From Actinoplanes sp. KI2 (GTDB lineage: Bacteria > Actinomycetota > Actinomycetes > Mycobacteriales > Micromonosporaceae): a stretch of DNA of 64,000 nucleotides. Every line of letters begins with the position of its first letter. Within the stretch, counting starts at the first letter, position 1. Below the pieces are notes generated by a model. The model was given only the letters and a program-made list of their open reading frames with translations, searched no databases and had not been told where the DNA came from. The stretch spans positions 62,001-126,000 of the forward strand of contig NZ_JAOSZE010000023.1 in assembly GCF_025630775.1 (NCBI RefSeq). The letters run 5' to 3'. Below, one piece after another: positions 7,192 through 14,924 of the stretch. Position numbers and translations under genes: made by a program.

Positions 7192-7656
7192 TCAACTGCG
7201 AGGTGGCGCATCCCAGCGGGCAAGCTCGTCGTCGATCACTCGCTGGTCGAAGTCAGCTTCGCGCTTGTCGGCGGCCTGGTCACGCCGGTCGGCTGCCTGG
7301 TCACGTTCCCGGGATGCCTGGTCGCGCCGGTCGGCGGCCTGGTCACGTTCCCGGGATGCCTGGTCACGCCGGTCGGCGGCCTGGTCACGTTCCCGGGCTG
7401 CTACGTCACGCCGGTCGGCGGCCCTGTCACGCTTGTCAGCGGTACTGTCGCGTTCGTCGGCTGCCTGGTCATGCATGGCGGCTTCCGAGTCTCGCATCTC
7501 CGCGTCGATCTCCCGCTGGTCGGCGTCGCGCTGCCCAGCACGGAATGCGGCGTCTCGTTCCCTGACTAGCCGGACTCGTGGAAGGCCACGTGGGAACGCC
7601 TGGCGGAGGCTGCCGAGTTGATGGCCGAAACGGCTCGGAACGGCGCACGTATTCAT
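7192..7656 (-). CDS. coiled-coil RDxxAD-repeat protein, 5' end uncertain
   Basis: The minus-strand frame from about 7572 down to the stop at 7192 encodes a long charged coiled coil built from RDQAADRRDQASRE-type units and ending DELARWDAPPRS. Three or more copies of a 14-residue (two-heptad) unit come from a 42-bp DNA repeat. Such arginine/aspartate/alanine heptads occur in actinomycete proteins, alone or next to sensor domains, and no domain is visible here. ATG at 7654-7656 is given as the start, but it lacks a ribosome site and its first 30 codons overlap another plausible gene on the plus strand, so the 5' part may have been lost. Confidence 0.5.
   Translation of the reverse strand: MNTCAVPSRFGHQLGSLRQAFPRGLPRVRLVRERDAAFRAGQRDADQREIDAEMRDSEAAMHDQAADERDSTADKRDRAADRRDVAARERDQAADRRDQASRERDQAADRRDQASRERDQAADRRDQAADKREADFDQRVIDDELARWDAPPRS
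7270..7440. repeat. 42-bp tandem repeat encoding paired heptads
   Basis: About four consecutive units of a 42-bp sequence built on GCCTGGTCACGTTCCCGGG, with small differences between copies. Each unit encodes 14 residues of coiled coil on the minus strand. Strict 3n spacing and retention of the heptad show selection as protein, so this is not a CRISPR array. Confidence 0.8.
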
Positions 7657-7866
7657 GATCAGATCATCGGTCGCTTGCCGGGCGCGGCTGACCATGCCGA
7701 CCGCCAACGGCGCCTTGCGGCAGCAGCAGCGGCAGCGGCCGTCGCCTACCGCAACCTCGAGATACCCGCGGACGACGTACGGCGCGCGATAGTCGAGAAC
7801 CGGTACCACCCGTACTGTGGCGCCACTGTCCCAGCCGCCGCGCGACAAGGCGCGACAGACCAATAG
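7621..7866 (+). CDS. small protein of unknown function, possibly N-truncated
   Basis: An 81-residue plus-strand frame: MAETARNGARIHDQIIGRLPG, then an alanine-rich helix, then EIPADDVRRAIVENRYHPYCG. GGAGG lies 11 bases before ATG 7621. Codon use is coding-like, and the same frame is open back to 7570 with sensible sequence (SWKATWERLAEAAEL), so an originally longer gene may have lost its 5' part. It overlaps the uncertain start of the coiled-coil gene on the opposite strand. No family recognised. Confidence 0.45.
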   Translation: MAETARNGARIHDQIIGRLPGAADHADRQRRLAAAAAAAAVAYRNLEIPADDVRRAIVENRYHPYCGATVPAAARQGATDQ

Positions 7867-7887
7867 ACACCCAGACCTAGACCAACC

Positions 7888-9246
7888 GTCAAGCAACAGC
7901 TGGGACGGAAACGTCAAGCATCAGCCGGGACTAGACATGATGTTGCTGGCCTGTCTGGTCTCATGACCCGGGCGACAGATTGGTATCAGGACCTGGGCGA
8001 CACTCCGCCGAGTGTTGGTGGAGATCAGTGTGGTGGAGCAACGCTATCAGGCCGTTTTGGAAGTGCGGGCCGGATCGCGGTCACGGACCTGGCGGAACGG
8101 TTCGGGGTATGCCGACAGACCGTGCACGAATGGTTGGCCCGGTATCGTGACGACGGGCTCGCCGGGTTGGCGGACCGGTCCAGCCGGCCCAGGTCCTCGC
8201 CGGGCCAGACTGGGCCCGAGGTGGAAGCGCTGGTTTATGAGCTGCGCCGGAACCATTCGCGGTGGGGTGCCCGCCGGATCGTGTTCGAGCTCGGCCGGGA
8301 GGCCGAGGTCGTGACCGGGGTGGACCATTCCCGGTTCTGTGTGATCGCCGCGGTGGTGCCGAAGGCGACCGGCCGGGCCGTCTGCCTCGCCTTGGTCGCC
8401 GCCCTGCGTGCGCACGGGATTCCGGACGAGCTGCTCACGGACAATGGCAAGCAATTCACCGCCCGATTCAACGCCGGTGGTGGGGAGGTGATGTTCGACC
8501 GGATCTGCCGGGAGAACGGCATCACCCATCGGCTCACCAAACCCGCAGCCCGACCACGACCGGGAAAGTGGAACGGTTCCACCAGTCGCTGCGCCGGGAA
8601 CTACTCGACGACCACCCGCCATTCGCATCGGTCGCCGCAGCCCAGACAGCGATCGACGCCTTCCGGCATGAGGACAACACCAACCGGCCGCACCAATCCC
8701 TGGACATGGCGTTCCACCACCCGCCTCTGTCAATGGGGTCGTCGAGGTGGACCGCACCGTCAACGGCAGCGGCCGGATCGGGCTCGCCGGACGCCAACAC
8801 CCGGTCGGCTAACACCTCGCCGGACGCCGGGTCACCGTCCGCCTCGACCACAACCTGCTACACCTACTCGACACCGGCCGCGCCCTGCTTCGCACTCTGC
8901 CGAACCCGCTCACCCCGGCCCAGGTCGCCCGGATGTCCAACGCCCGACCCGCCGGCCCGGCCCCGGCACCCCCGGCTGGGCCGCTACGAGTGGATCGCCG
9001 GGTCAGCTCCCGCGGCAGCGTCAGCATCGCCCGCCAGAAGACCCAGGTCGGGATCGGCTACGCCGGCCACACCGTCACCGTGGCGGAAGCCGATACCACA
9101 TTCCGCGTCTATCTCGGCGACCAGCTGGTGACCGAGGTCGTCCGCACCACCGCCCACACCATCGCCCGGTTCAAAGCCCGCAAGCCCGAACCGCCTCGGC
9201 GGCGGCCAAGAACCCGAACAGCCCACCCAGGTCCGCTGAGCTTGAC
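7888..9246 (+). mobile_element. degenerate IS481-family insertion element
   Basis: Left end: two direct copies of GTCAAGCA(A/T)CAGC(T/C)GGGAC at 7888-7906 and 7913-7931. Right end: GCTGAGCTTGAC at 9235-9246, the reverse complement of the same core (GTCAAGC-TCAGC). Between them lies a dead IS481-type transposase. The ends agree with the GTCAAGC-type termini I recall for this group in actinomycetes; I could not see a reliable target-site duplication. Confidence 0.65.
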
Positions 9247-9250
9247 ATGA
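8012..9250 (+). pseudogene. IS481-family transposase, multiply broken
   Basis: Pieces of one transposase appear in order across three frames. They are MLVEISVVEQRYQAVLEV (from GTG 8012); after a frameshift near 8075, a helix-turn-helix (VTDLAERFGVCRQTVHEWLARY) and RWGARRIVFELG; an internal loss of roughly 45 codons that removes the first catalytic aspartate; VVTGVDHSRFCVIAAVV and LLTDNGKQFTARF with the second aspartate; and, after a frameshift near 8550, TTTGKVERFHQSLRRELLDD with the catalytic glutamate and RPHQSLDM. The C-terminal accessory region (GLAGRQHPVG...QVGIGYAGHTVTV...IARFKA) contains a nonsense codon near 8810. It cannot be active. Confidence 0.8.
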
Positions 9251-9314
9251 TCGAGTCCATTGGCAGCGCGGACGACGCCTGACGCATATCCAGTGCCGGA
9301 GGAACTAGCCAGGT

Positions 9315-9725
9315 ATGCCCGACGACCACCTGAATTACCCGGACATGATCGCGGAAGCAACCCGTGAAGCCGCGTTGCACGGACTCATGACCAGCACTGC
9401 CGAACGTGATCAGTGCCTCTTCGTCACCCTGACCTACGATCGGCAGCCTGGCGTCGTCTCGTCACGCCGCGAAGTCACGTTCTGGACCTCCGGGACGGGC
9501 GCCTTTCTCATCAATCTCGATCAACGATGGTCCTGGAATGTCATGGCCTACGAGCGGGCGGCCCAAATCGAAGCGATCCATGACATCGTTCGTGTCGCCC
9601 ACCACTACCTGTCCGGGGCCGGGGAGGAAACCTGCGGCCCGGGACGGCGTGGACGGCCAAGGCTCGTCCTGCATGTCGACGGCGACCAGGTCGTCCTGCA
9701 AGAACGCAAACCACCAGGCCGCTGA
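9315..9725 (+). CDS. hypothetical protein, island cargo
   Basis: A 136-residue soluble protein, MPDDHLNYPDMIAEATREAALHGLM..., with a central beta-rich part (CLFVTLTYDRQPGVVSSRREVTFWTSGTGAFLINLD) and a C-terminal strand pair (RLVLHVDGDQVVLQE). GGAGGA precedes ATG 9315 by about 12 bases. Codon use is less GC-biased than in the core genes, in keeping with horizontal acquisition. No known family or catalytic motif is evident. It lies just downstream of the dead IS481 element. Confidence 0.6.
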   Translation: MPDDHLNYPDMIAEATREAALHGLMTSTAERDQCLFVTLTYDRQPGVVSSRREVTFWTSGTGAFLINLDQRWSWNVMAYERAAQIEAIHDIVRVAHHYLSGAGEETCGPGRRGRPRLVLHVDGDQVVLQERKPPGR

Positions 9726-9882
9726 AACAGCGCACATCACACGGCCGGACAACGCCCGTCAGCACACGGCCTATCCGACCACCAGAGCAGTCGTCTAGCT
9801 CCCTGTCACGGAGCATCTGACGCGTTCGCCGATTGATCTGCAGCAGCGTGCCGCTCCGTCGGGAAGTCGGCAGGCTCCTGGG

Positions 9883-10091
9883 CTGTCGCGCTTCACCTGG
9901 CAGACATGTGCTGCGCTGCTGGACGCGGGGAGAAGGCAAAGGCGGTAGCCGAGTGGCTCGGCCACGCCGATCCGGCGCTCACGCTGCGGGTATACGCCCA
10001 CTTGACGCCGGACAGCCCCCGCCGAGCGCGGCGCGCACTCGATGCGCTCGGCGGGGGCGACGGCCCGGAGACGGCCTGGACCGATGGATGA
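9883..10091 (+). pseudogene. tyrosine recombinase (phage-type integrase) C-terminal fragment, frameshifted
   Basis: Only the 3' end of the gene remains. TCAALLDAG matches the region around the second catalytic arginine, although the usual H-x-x-R is already degenerate (RFTWQTC). One base is then missing near 9930, after which EKAKAVAEWLGHADPALTLRVYAHLTP gives the conserved GH box and the tyrosine nucleophile region. The tail is PDSPRRARRALDALGGGDG and the stop is 10089-10091, two bases before the lyase stop on the other strand. An integrase abutting its attachment site is the classic layout of an integrative element. Confidence 0.75.
10016..10057. terminator. 13-bp perfect hairpin at the recombinase/lyase convergence
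   Basis: Arms 10016-10028 (CCCCCGCCGAGCG) and 10045-10057 pair perfectly around a 16-base loop. It lies inside the recombinase tail, 36 bases downstream of the lyase stop on the minus strand, and is the counterpart of the hairpin at 6876-6911. It may end lyase transcription or form part of the attachment region. Confidence 0.6.
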
Positions 10092-10092
10092 T

Positions 10093-11931
10093 CTACGGAA
10101 GCGCGAACGAGGGGTGCGGCGGCTGGTTGTAGGCGGTGTTCTGCCAGGCCACGGCCTCGCGGTACATGCGGTCCTGCATCAGCGACACGTGCGAGATGCT
10201 GGTGCTGTCGGTGGTGCTGTAGATGCGCAGCTTGGTGTTGTCCGTGGTCGGCCAGATGACCTCCTCGCGCCAGTCGCCGAGGATGTCGGCCTGTAGCGAG
10301 GGGGTCGACTTGGTGCCGTTGTTGGAGTGCACGCCGCTGGCGGTCAGCAGCCGGGTGTCGGCGCTGGTGCCGTACTTGTCGATGTGGGTGCCGTCGAGCA
10401 GTTCGCGCTGGGCGTCGCCGTCCCACCAGATGACGAAGTTGGTGCTGGACGGTTTGCGGCCGATGTTCTGGCCGGACGCGCTGTAGAGGCCGGAGACCGC
10501 GGACGACCACGACTCGGCGCCGGGGCTGCCGGCATAGATGTCGTCCGAGACGCCGCGGCCGTTGTCGCAGCCGCAGGACGGGTTCGACCAGATGATCTGA
10601 CCGGTTCGCGCGTCGGCCATCCAGGCGGCGAGGCTGCCGGTGTTCTCGTCGACCTTGAACTCCTCGAGGCCGGGGCGGCTCGGGATCAGGTCGCCGACGT
10701 GCAGGGCGTCGCCGTGGCCCTGGCCGTTCACCCACAGGCCGGCGCCGTTGTCGTCGATCGCCATCGCGCCGTAGATGATCTCGTCCTTGCCGTCGCCGTC
10801 CACGTCGGCGATGGACAACTGATGGTTGCCCTGGTCGGTCCACTTCGATCCGTTGGTGGACGAGTTGCTGTCGAACGTCCACTTCCGGGTCAGGGTGCCG
10901 TTGCGGAAGTCCCAGGCCGTGATCGTGCTGCGGGTGTAATAGCCACGGGCCGTGATCAGGCTGGGGTAGGAGCCGTTGAGGTACGCGGTGCCGGCCAGGA
11001 ATCGATCGACCCGGTTCCCGTACGAGTCGCCCCACGCCGAAACGGTCCCGCGCGCGACCACGTAGTCGACGGTCGACATCGCCTTGCCGGTCTGGCCGTT
11101 GAACATGGTCAGGTACTCGGGACCGGACAGGACGTAGCCGGACGAGTTGCGGTAGTCGGCGGTCGAACTGCCGATGACCGCGCCGGTGCCGTCCCTGGTG
11201 CCGTCGGCGGTCTTCATGGCGACCTCGGCCTTGCCGTCGCCGTCGTAGTCGTACACCTGGAACTGGGTGTAGTGCGCGCCGGCCCGGATGTTCCGGCCGA
11301 GATCGATCCGCCACAGGCGGGTGCCGTTCAGCTTGTACGCGTCGACGTACACGTTGCCGGTGTAGCCGGACTGCGAGTTGTCCTTGCTGTTGGACGGGTC
11401 CCACTTGAGGACGATCTCGTAGGAGCCGTCGCCGTCGAGGTCGCCGACGGAGGCGTCGTTGGCCGAGTACGTGTACGCGACGCCGTCGGGGGTGGTGCCG
11501 CCGGACGGGACCTGGATGGGGACGTCCATCGAGCTCGCGGCCAGCGTGGCGGTGGGCGCGACGGCGGCGAGCGTGCTCGATCCGGCGGGCCGCACGGTGT
11601 AGGACGCGCCGGCCGGCGCGCCGCGATCGGTGAAGTTCGTGGTGCTGGTCGTGGTGATCTTCGTGGCGCCGCGGTAGACGTCGAACGCGGCGCCGGCCGG
11701 ATCGGATCTGAGCAGCCGCCAGGACAGGAAGTTGCCGGCGGTCGTCCGCATGCTGATCAGGCCGCGGTCGAGGTTCTCGGTGGTGCTGGTGACGTCGGGA
11801 GCCGCGGCCGCGGTTGACTCGGCGGCCCGGGCCACGGCGGCGGTGGAGGCGGCCACGACCAGGACCGTGGCGGTGGTGGAGGCGGCCACGACCAGGACCG
11901 TGGCGGCGGCCAGGATGCTGACACGTTTCAT
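10093..11931 (-). CDS. secreted rhamnogalacturonan lyase, PL11 family
   Basis: A 612-residue extracellular enzyme that cleaves the alternating rhamnose-galacturonic acid backbone of pectin by beta-elimination. After a signal peptide come a beta-sandwich domain (LDRGLISMRTTAGNFLSWRLL...FDVYRGATKI) and a long beta-propeller with calcium-binding DGDG loops (VGDLDGDGSYEIVLKWDPSNSKDN, YDYDGDGKAEVAMKTADG, ADVDGDGKDEIIYG) and the family motifs WGDSYGNRVDR, GNHQLSIADV and LGDWREEVIW. The length is normal for the family. The signal peptide contains an 11-residue in-frame duplication. No carbohydrate-binding module is attached. Its last 14 codons are duplicated at 6943-6984. A LacI-type operator lies upstream. 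Confidence 0.93.
   Translation of the reverse strand: MKRVSILAAATVLVVAASTTATVLVVAASTAAVARAAESTAAAAPDVTSTTENLDRGLISMRTTAGNFLSWRLLRSDPAGAAFDVYRGATKITTTSTTNFTDRGAPAGASYTVRPAGSSTLAAVAPTATLAASSMDVPIQVPSGGTTPDGVAYTYSANDASVGDLDGDGSYEIVLKWDPSNSKDNSQSGYTGNVYVDAYKLNGTRLWRIDLGRNIRAGAHYTQFQVYDYDGDGKAEVAMKTADGTRDGTGAVIGSSTADYRNSSGYVLSGPEYLTMFNGQTGKAMSTVDYVVARGTVSAWGDSYGNRVDRFLAGTAYLNGSYPSLITARGYYTRSTITAWDFRNGTLTRKWTFDSNSSTNGSKWTDQGNHQLSIADVDGDGKDEIIYGAMAIDDNGAGLWVNGQGHGDALHVGDLIPSRPGLEEFKVDENTGSLAAWMADARTGQIIWSNPSCGCDNGRGVSDDIYAGSPGAESWSSAVSGLYSASGQNIGRKPSSTNFVIWWDGDAQRELLDGTHIDKYGTSADTRLLTASGVHSNNGTKSTPSLQADILGDWREEVIWPTTDNTKLRIYSTTDSTSISHVSLMQDRMYREAVAWQNTAYNQPPHPSFALP
10100..10141. repeat. 42-bp direct repeat, right copy (within lyase 3' end)
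   Basis: The counterpart of 6943-6984, identical over 42 bp. Here it is the genuine end of the lyase coding sequence, with the recombinase relic immediately beyond it. I propose it as one attachment-site half, with the intact lyase 3' end restored by the element as is usual for gene-end integration sites. Confidence 0.85.
11842..11907. repeat. 33-bp tandem duplication in the lyase signal-peptide region
   Basis: Units 11842-11874 and 11875-11907 differ at one base and encode ATVLVVAASTT / ATVLVVAASTA on the minus strand. The duplication lengthens the hydrophobic core of the signal peptide without shifting the frame. Confidence 0.8.
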
Positions 11932-11960
11932 TCGTGCGTTCCCCTACTCGGTGGGCGATA

Positions 11961-11974
11961 GGCAAGCGCTTTCC
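11961..11974. promoter_or_regulatory. LacI-family operator-like site upstream of the rhamnogalacturonan lyase
   Basis: GGCAAGCGCTTTCC (minus strand GGAAAGCGCTTGCC) is a near-perfect dyad around AGCGCT, the core seen in many LacI-family sugar-regulator operators of actinomycetes. It lies about 30 bases before the lyase ATG, with a TTGACA hexamer (minus strand, 12007-12012) farther upstream, so binding there would block transcription. The regulator is not identified. Confidence 0.55.
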
Positions 11975-12033
11975 GGCAAGCTAGTCCTTCCATCGAGAAT
12001 TGTCTATGTCAAGCCGTCTGGTAGGCAGGAGCG

Positions 12034-12732
12034 ATGAGAGCGTTGGTGGTACGCGGCGGCTGGGCGGGACACCGGCCGGTCGAGGCGACCGAGCTGTTCC
12101 TGCCCTTCCTCGAGGAGCACGGGTACGACGTCCGGGTCGAGGAGTCCCCGGCCGTCTACGCCGACCAGCCGGCAATGGCGAGCACCGATCTGATCGTGCA
12201 GTGCGTGTCGATGTCCTCGATCACTCCCGAGCAGGTCGACGGGTTGCGGTCGGCCGTCGCGGCGGGCGCCGGGCTCACCGGCTGGCACGGCGGGATCGTC
12301 GGCGCCTACGCCGAAACCCCCGCCTATCTCCAGCTGGTCGGCGGTCTGTTCGCGGCCCACCCGGCCAAGGAGCCCGCCGCGCGCCGCGGCGGGCCCGAGG
12401 ACAACTTCCTGCCGCACCGGGTGAACCTGACCGAACTGGGCCGATCACATCCGATCACCGCCGGCCTGCACGACTTCGAGCTGGAGACCGAGCAGTACTG
12501 GGTGCTGCACGACGACCTGATCGACGTGCTCGCCACCACGACGCATCCGGTCCGGCCGTGGCATCCCTGGCACCGCGCGATCACGTCGCCGGCGATCTGG
12601 ACCCGGCAATGGGGCGAGGGCCGCATCGTGGTCACCACGCCCGGGCACGACCTCGACGTGCTCCGGCACCCGACGGTCCGGACCGTGATCGAGCGGGGCA
12701 TGGTGTGGGCGACCCGAGCGGTCAGGTCGTGA
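12034..12732 (+). CDS. ThuA-like protein
   Basis: A 232-residue protein of the ThuA family (class I glutamine amidotransferase-like fold). It begins MRALVVRGGWAGHRP and has TGWHGGIVGAYAETPAYLQLVGGLFAAHP, NFLPHRVNLTELGRSHPITAGL, TEQYWVLHD and a final PGHDLDVLRHPTVRTVIERGMVWA, all characteristic of the family. ThuA homologues occur with sugar-uptake and oxidoreductase genes (trehalose/sucrose utilisation), but the biochemical role is unsettled. An AGGAG site precedes ATG 12034. The gene is divergent from the rhamnogalacturonan lyase and may share its control region. Its 3' end overlaps that of helR by 11 bp. Confidence 0.85.
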   Translation: MRALVVRGGWAGHRPVEATELFLPFLEEHGYDVRVEESPAVYADQPAMASTDLIVQCVSMSSITPEQVDGLRSAVAAGAGLTGWHGGIVGAYAETPAYLQLVGGLFAAHPAKEPAARRGGPEDNFLPHRVNLTELGRSHPITAGLHDFELETEQYWVLHDDLIDVLATTTHPVRPWHPWHRAITSPAIWTRQWGEGRIVVTTPGHDLDVLRHPTVRTVIERGMVWATRAVRS

Positions 12733-14863
12733 GGACGACCAGCCGCTGGGTGGCCCGGGTCATGGCCACGTAGCGGTCGACCGCTCCGAAACGCTCCGGA
12801 TCGACGAGCACCACCAGGTCGAACTCCAGGCCCTTGGCCAGCTCGGGGGAGAGCGAACGCACCCGCGGGCGCTCCGCGAACGCCGGATCACCGATGACGC
12901 AGGCGATGCCCTCGCCGTGGGCGTGCTCGGCCAGCCACGCGTCGACGATTCCGGTCAGTTCCGATCGGGCGCCGCGGTGGACCGGGATGCCGTTGCTGCG
13001 GATCGAGGCCGGGACGTTGGCGTCGGGCAGGACGGCCCGGATGACCGGCTCGGCCTCGGCCATGACCTCGGACGGGGTGCGGTAGTTGATGGTCAGCGTG
13101 GCGACGTCGACCCGATCGAGCCCGATCCGTTCGAGCCGCTCCCGCCACGACTCGGGGAAACCGGCGCGGGCCTGGGCGCGATCGCCGACGATCGTGAAGC
13201 TGCGGGCCGGGCAGCGCCGCAGCAGCATCTGCCACTCGGCGTCGGTCAGCTCCTGCGCCTCGTCGACGACGACGTGCGCGAACGGTCCGGCCAGCCGGTC
13301 GGGTTCGGCCCTGGTCAGGACGGCCTCGTCGACCAGAGACGTGCGCATGTCGTCGCCGCGCAGCATCGACCAGAGGCCCTCGCCGTCGTCGAAGGCGAGC
13401 GAGTCGAGCAGGTCGTCGACGACCCGGTCCATCTCCCGGCGCTGGGTCTTCAGCTCGGCCTCGTTGCGGCGCAGCCGGCGGGAGGCCTCCGGGTCGCCCA
13501 GTCGCTGCCGGGCCGCGTCCAGCAGGGGCAGGTCCTCGATCGTCCACGCCTTGGCGTCGGAGCGGTGCAGGGCGCGAATCTCGTCGGCACTCAGCCAAGG
13601 GGCGCATTTGCGCAGGTAGGCGGGGACCGACCACAGATCCGAGACCAGGTCGGCGGGGTCGAGGAGCGGCCAGGCGCGGTTGAAGGCGGTGGCCAGCTCC
13701 CGATGGCGGGCGAGCTCCGCCCGTACCGAATCGGTGGTCTCCTCGCCGTCGTAGCGATCGATCAGGATCGTGAGCAGCTCCGTCCAGACCTCGTCGCGGG
13801 CCTCGTTGTGCGGCGTGCCCGGACCGGGGACCGCGAACGCCTCGGCCCAGTCGGCCGCGGTCAGCCGGAGGTCGGTGTCGCCGGCGGCCACCGTCATGCC
13901 GACGGCGGGCGGCTCCTCGTAGAAGCGGACGGCGGCCTCGATCGCTGCGGCCATCTCCCGGGACGACTTGAGCCGGGCCACCTCGGGATCGGTTTCGGTC
14001 ATCGCGCCGGCGCCCTCGGCGACCAGATCGCGCAGGGTGCAGGTCTGCACGTCCTCCTCGCCGAGGCTCGGGAGCACGTCCGAGACGTACGCGAGGTAGG
14101 GCTCGTGCGGGCCGACGAACAGCAGGCCGCCCTGGCGCCGGCCGAGGCGGGGATCGGAATAGAGCAGGTACGCCGTACGGTGCAGCGCGACGACGGTCTT
14201 GCCGGTGCCGGGTCCGCCGTCGACCACGAGCGCGCCGTTCGAGCCGGCCCGGATGATGGCGTCCTGGTCGGCCTGGATCGTTCCCAGCACGTCGCGCATC
14301 CGTCCCGAGCGGCCGGCGCCGAGGCTGGCGATGAAGGCGGACTCGTCGTCGAGGGCGACGGTGCTCGCCAGCCCCTCGAGGGTGAAGACCTCGTCCCAGT
14401 AGTCGGTGACCAGGCCGCCGGTCCAGCGGTAGCGGCGGCGGCTGCGCAGACCCATCGGGTTGGCGTGGGTGGCGCCGAAGAACGGCTCGGCGGCGGGCGA
14501 GCGCCAGTCGACCAGCAGGCGCCGGCCGGCCGGGTCGGTCAGGCCGAGCCGTCCGATGTAGACCGGATCGCCGGCGATCGGATCCATCCGGCCCAGGCAG
14601 AGGTCCATCCGGTAGCGGTGCAGGGTGCGCAGACGGGCGGTCAGCCGGCGGACCTCCTGGTCGCGGTCGAGGGCGCGACGGCCGATGCCGCCGGGGGACT
14701 TGCGTTCGGCGTCCAGGCGATCGGTCAGCTCCGCGGTCGACTGCTCGATGCCGGCCGCGATCGCCGTGAAGTGTCTCTGATCGGCGGCGATCAGGGCCGG
14801 GTCGGCCTTGGCGGCGAGTCGCTCGGGGAGGTCGAAGGTGCTGGTGGACGAATCGGGTCGCAC
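12722..14863 (-). CDS. helR: HelR-type RNA polymerase-recycling helicase-like ATPase
   Basis: A 713-residue superfamily 1 (UvrD/HelD-like) protein. The N-terminal helical arm (residues 1-80) is followed by IGRLGLTDPAGRRLLVDWRSPAAEPF, a segment characteristic of the HelD/HelR group. Walker A is GGPGTGKT at 216-223, the DEAQ box is VVVDEAQELTD around 555, then TLTINYRTPSEVMAEA, and the last motif is KGLEFDLVVLVDPERFG...YVAMTRATQRLVVLTT. HelR proteins displace rifamycins from, and recycle, RNA polymerase and so give rifamycin tolerance. This assignment over ordinary HelD rests on the 19-bp rifamycin-associated-type element at 14925-14943. GTG 14861-14863 follows AGGAG by nine bases. Confidence 0.82.
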   Translation of the reverse strand: MRPDSSTSTFDLPERLAAKADPALIAADQRHFTAIAAGIEQSTAELTDRLDAERKSPGGIGRRALDRDQEVRRLTARLRTLHRYRMDLCLGRMDPIAGDPVYIGRLGLTDPAGRRLLVDWRSPAAEPFFGATHANPMGLRSRRRYRWTGGLVTDYWDEVFTLEGLASTVALDDESAFIASLGAGRSGRMRDVLGTIQADQDAIIRAGSNGALVVDGGPGTGKTVVALHRTAYLLYSDPRLGRRQGGLLFVGPHEPYLAYVSDVLPSLGEEDVQTCTLRDLVAEGAGAMTETDPEVARLKSSREMAAAIEAAVRFYEEPPAVGMTVAAGDTDLRLTAADWAEAFAVPGPGTPHNEARDEVWTELLTILIDRYDGEETTDSVRAELARHRELATAFNRAWPLLDPADLVSDLWSVPAYLRKCAPWLSADEIRALHRSDAKAWTIEDLPLLDAARQRLGDPEASRRLRRNEAELKTQRREMDRVVDDLLDSLAFDDGEGLWSMLRGDDMRTSLVDEAVLTRAEPDRLAGPFAHVVVDEAQELTDAEWQMLLRRCPARSFTIVGDRAQARAGFPESWRERLERIGLDRVDVATLTINYRTPSEVMAEAEPVIRAVLPDANVPASIRSNGIPVHRGARSELTGIVDAWLAEHAHGEGIACVIGDPAFAERPRVRSLSPELAKGLEFDLVVLVDPERFGAVDRYVAMTRATQRLVVLTT

Positions 14864-14924
14864 TTAGCGAATCTCCTAATTGCGCAGGTTCCTGGCCTCG
14901 AGTGACGATTCTGCGCCCTGACCT

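Noticed and set aside
7270..7440. Regular repeats as a possible CRISPR array
   Set aside because: Units are contiguous with no unique spacers, are 42 bp (3n), and encode a heptad-preserving coiled coil. No cas genes are nearby.
7105..7569. Plus-strand hydrophobic repeat protein (LVTPVGG/LVTFPGC units)
   Set aside because: It is the antisense reading of the coiled-coil repeat. It has no ribosome site, and the opposite strand gives a far more convincing protein.
9893..11965. Very long arginine/histidine-rich open frame (about 690 codons) on the minus strand
   Set aside because: It is a different frame of the same strand as the PL11 lyase gene. Composition is R/H/G noise without domains, whereas the lyase frame carries complete family motifs.
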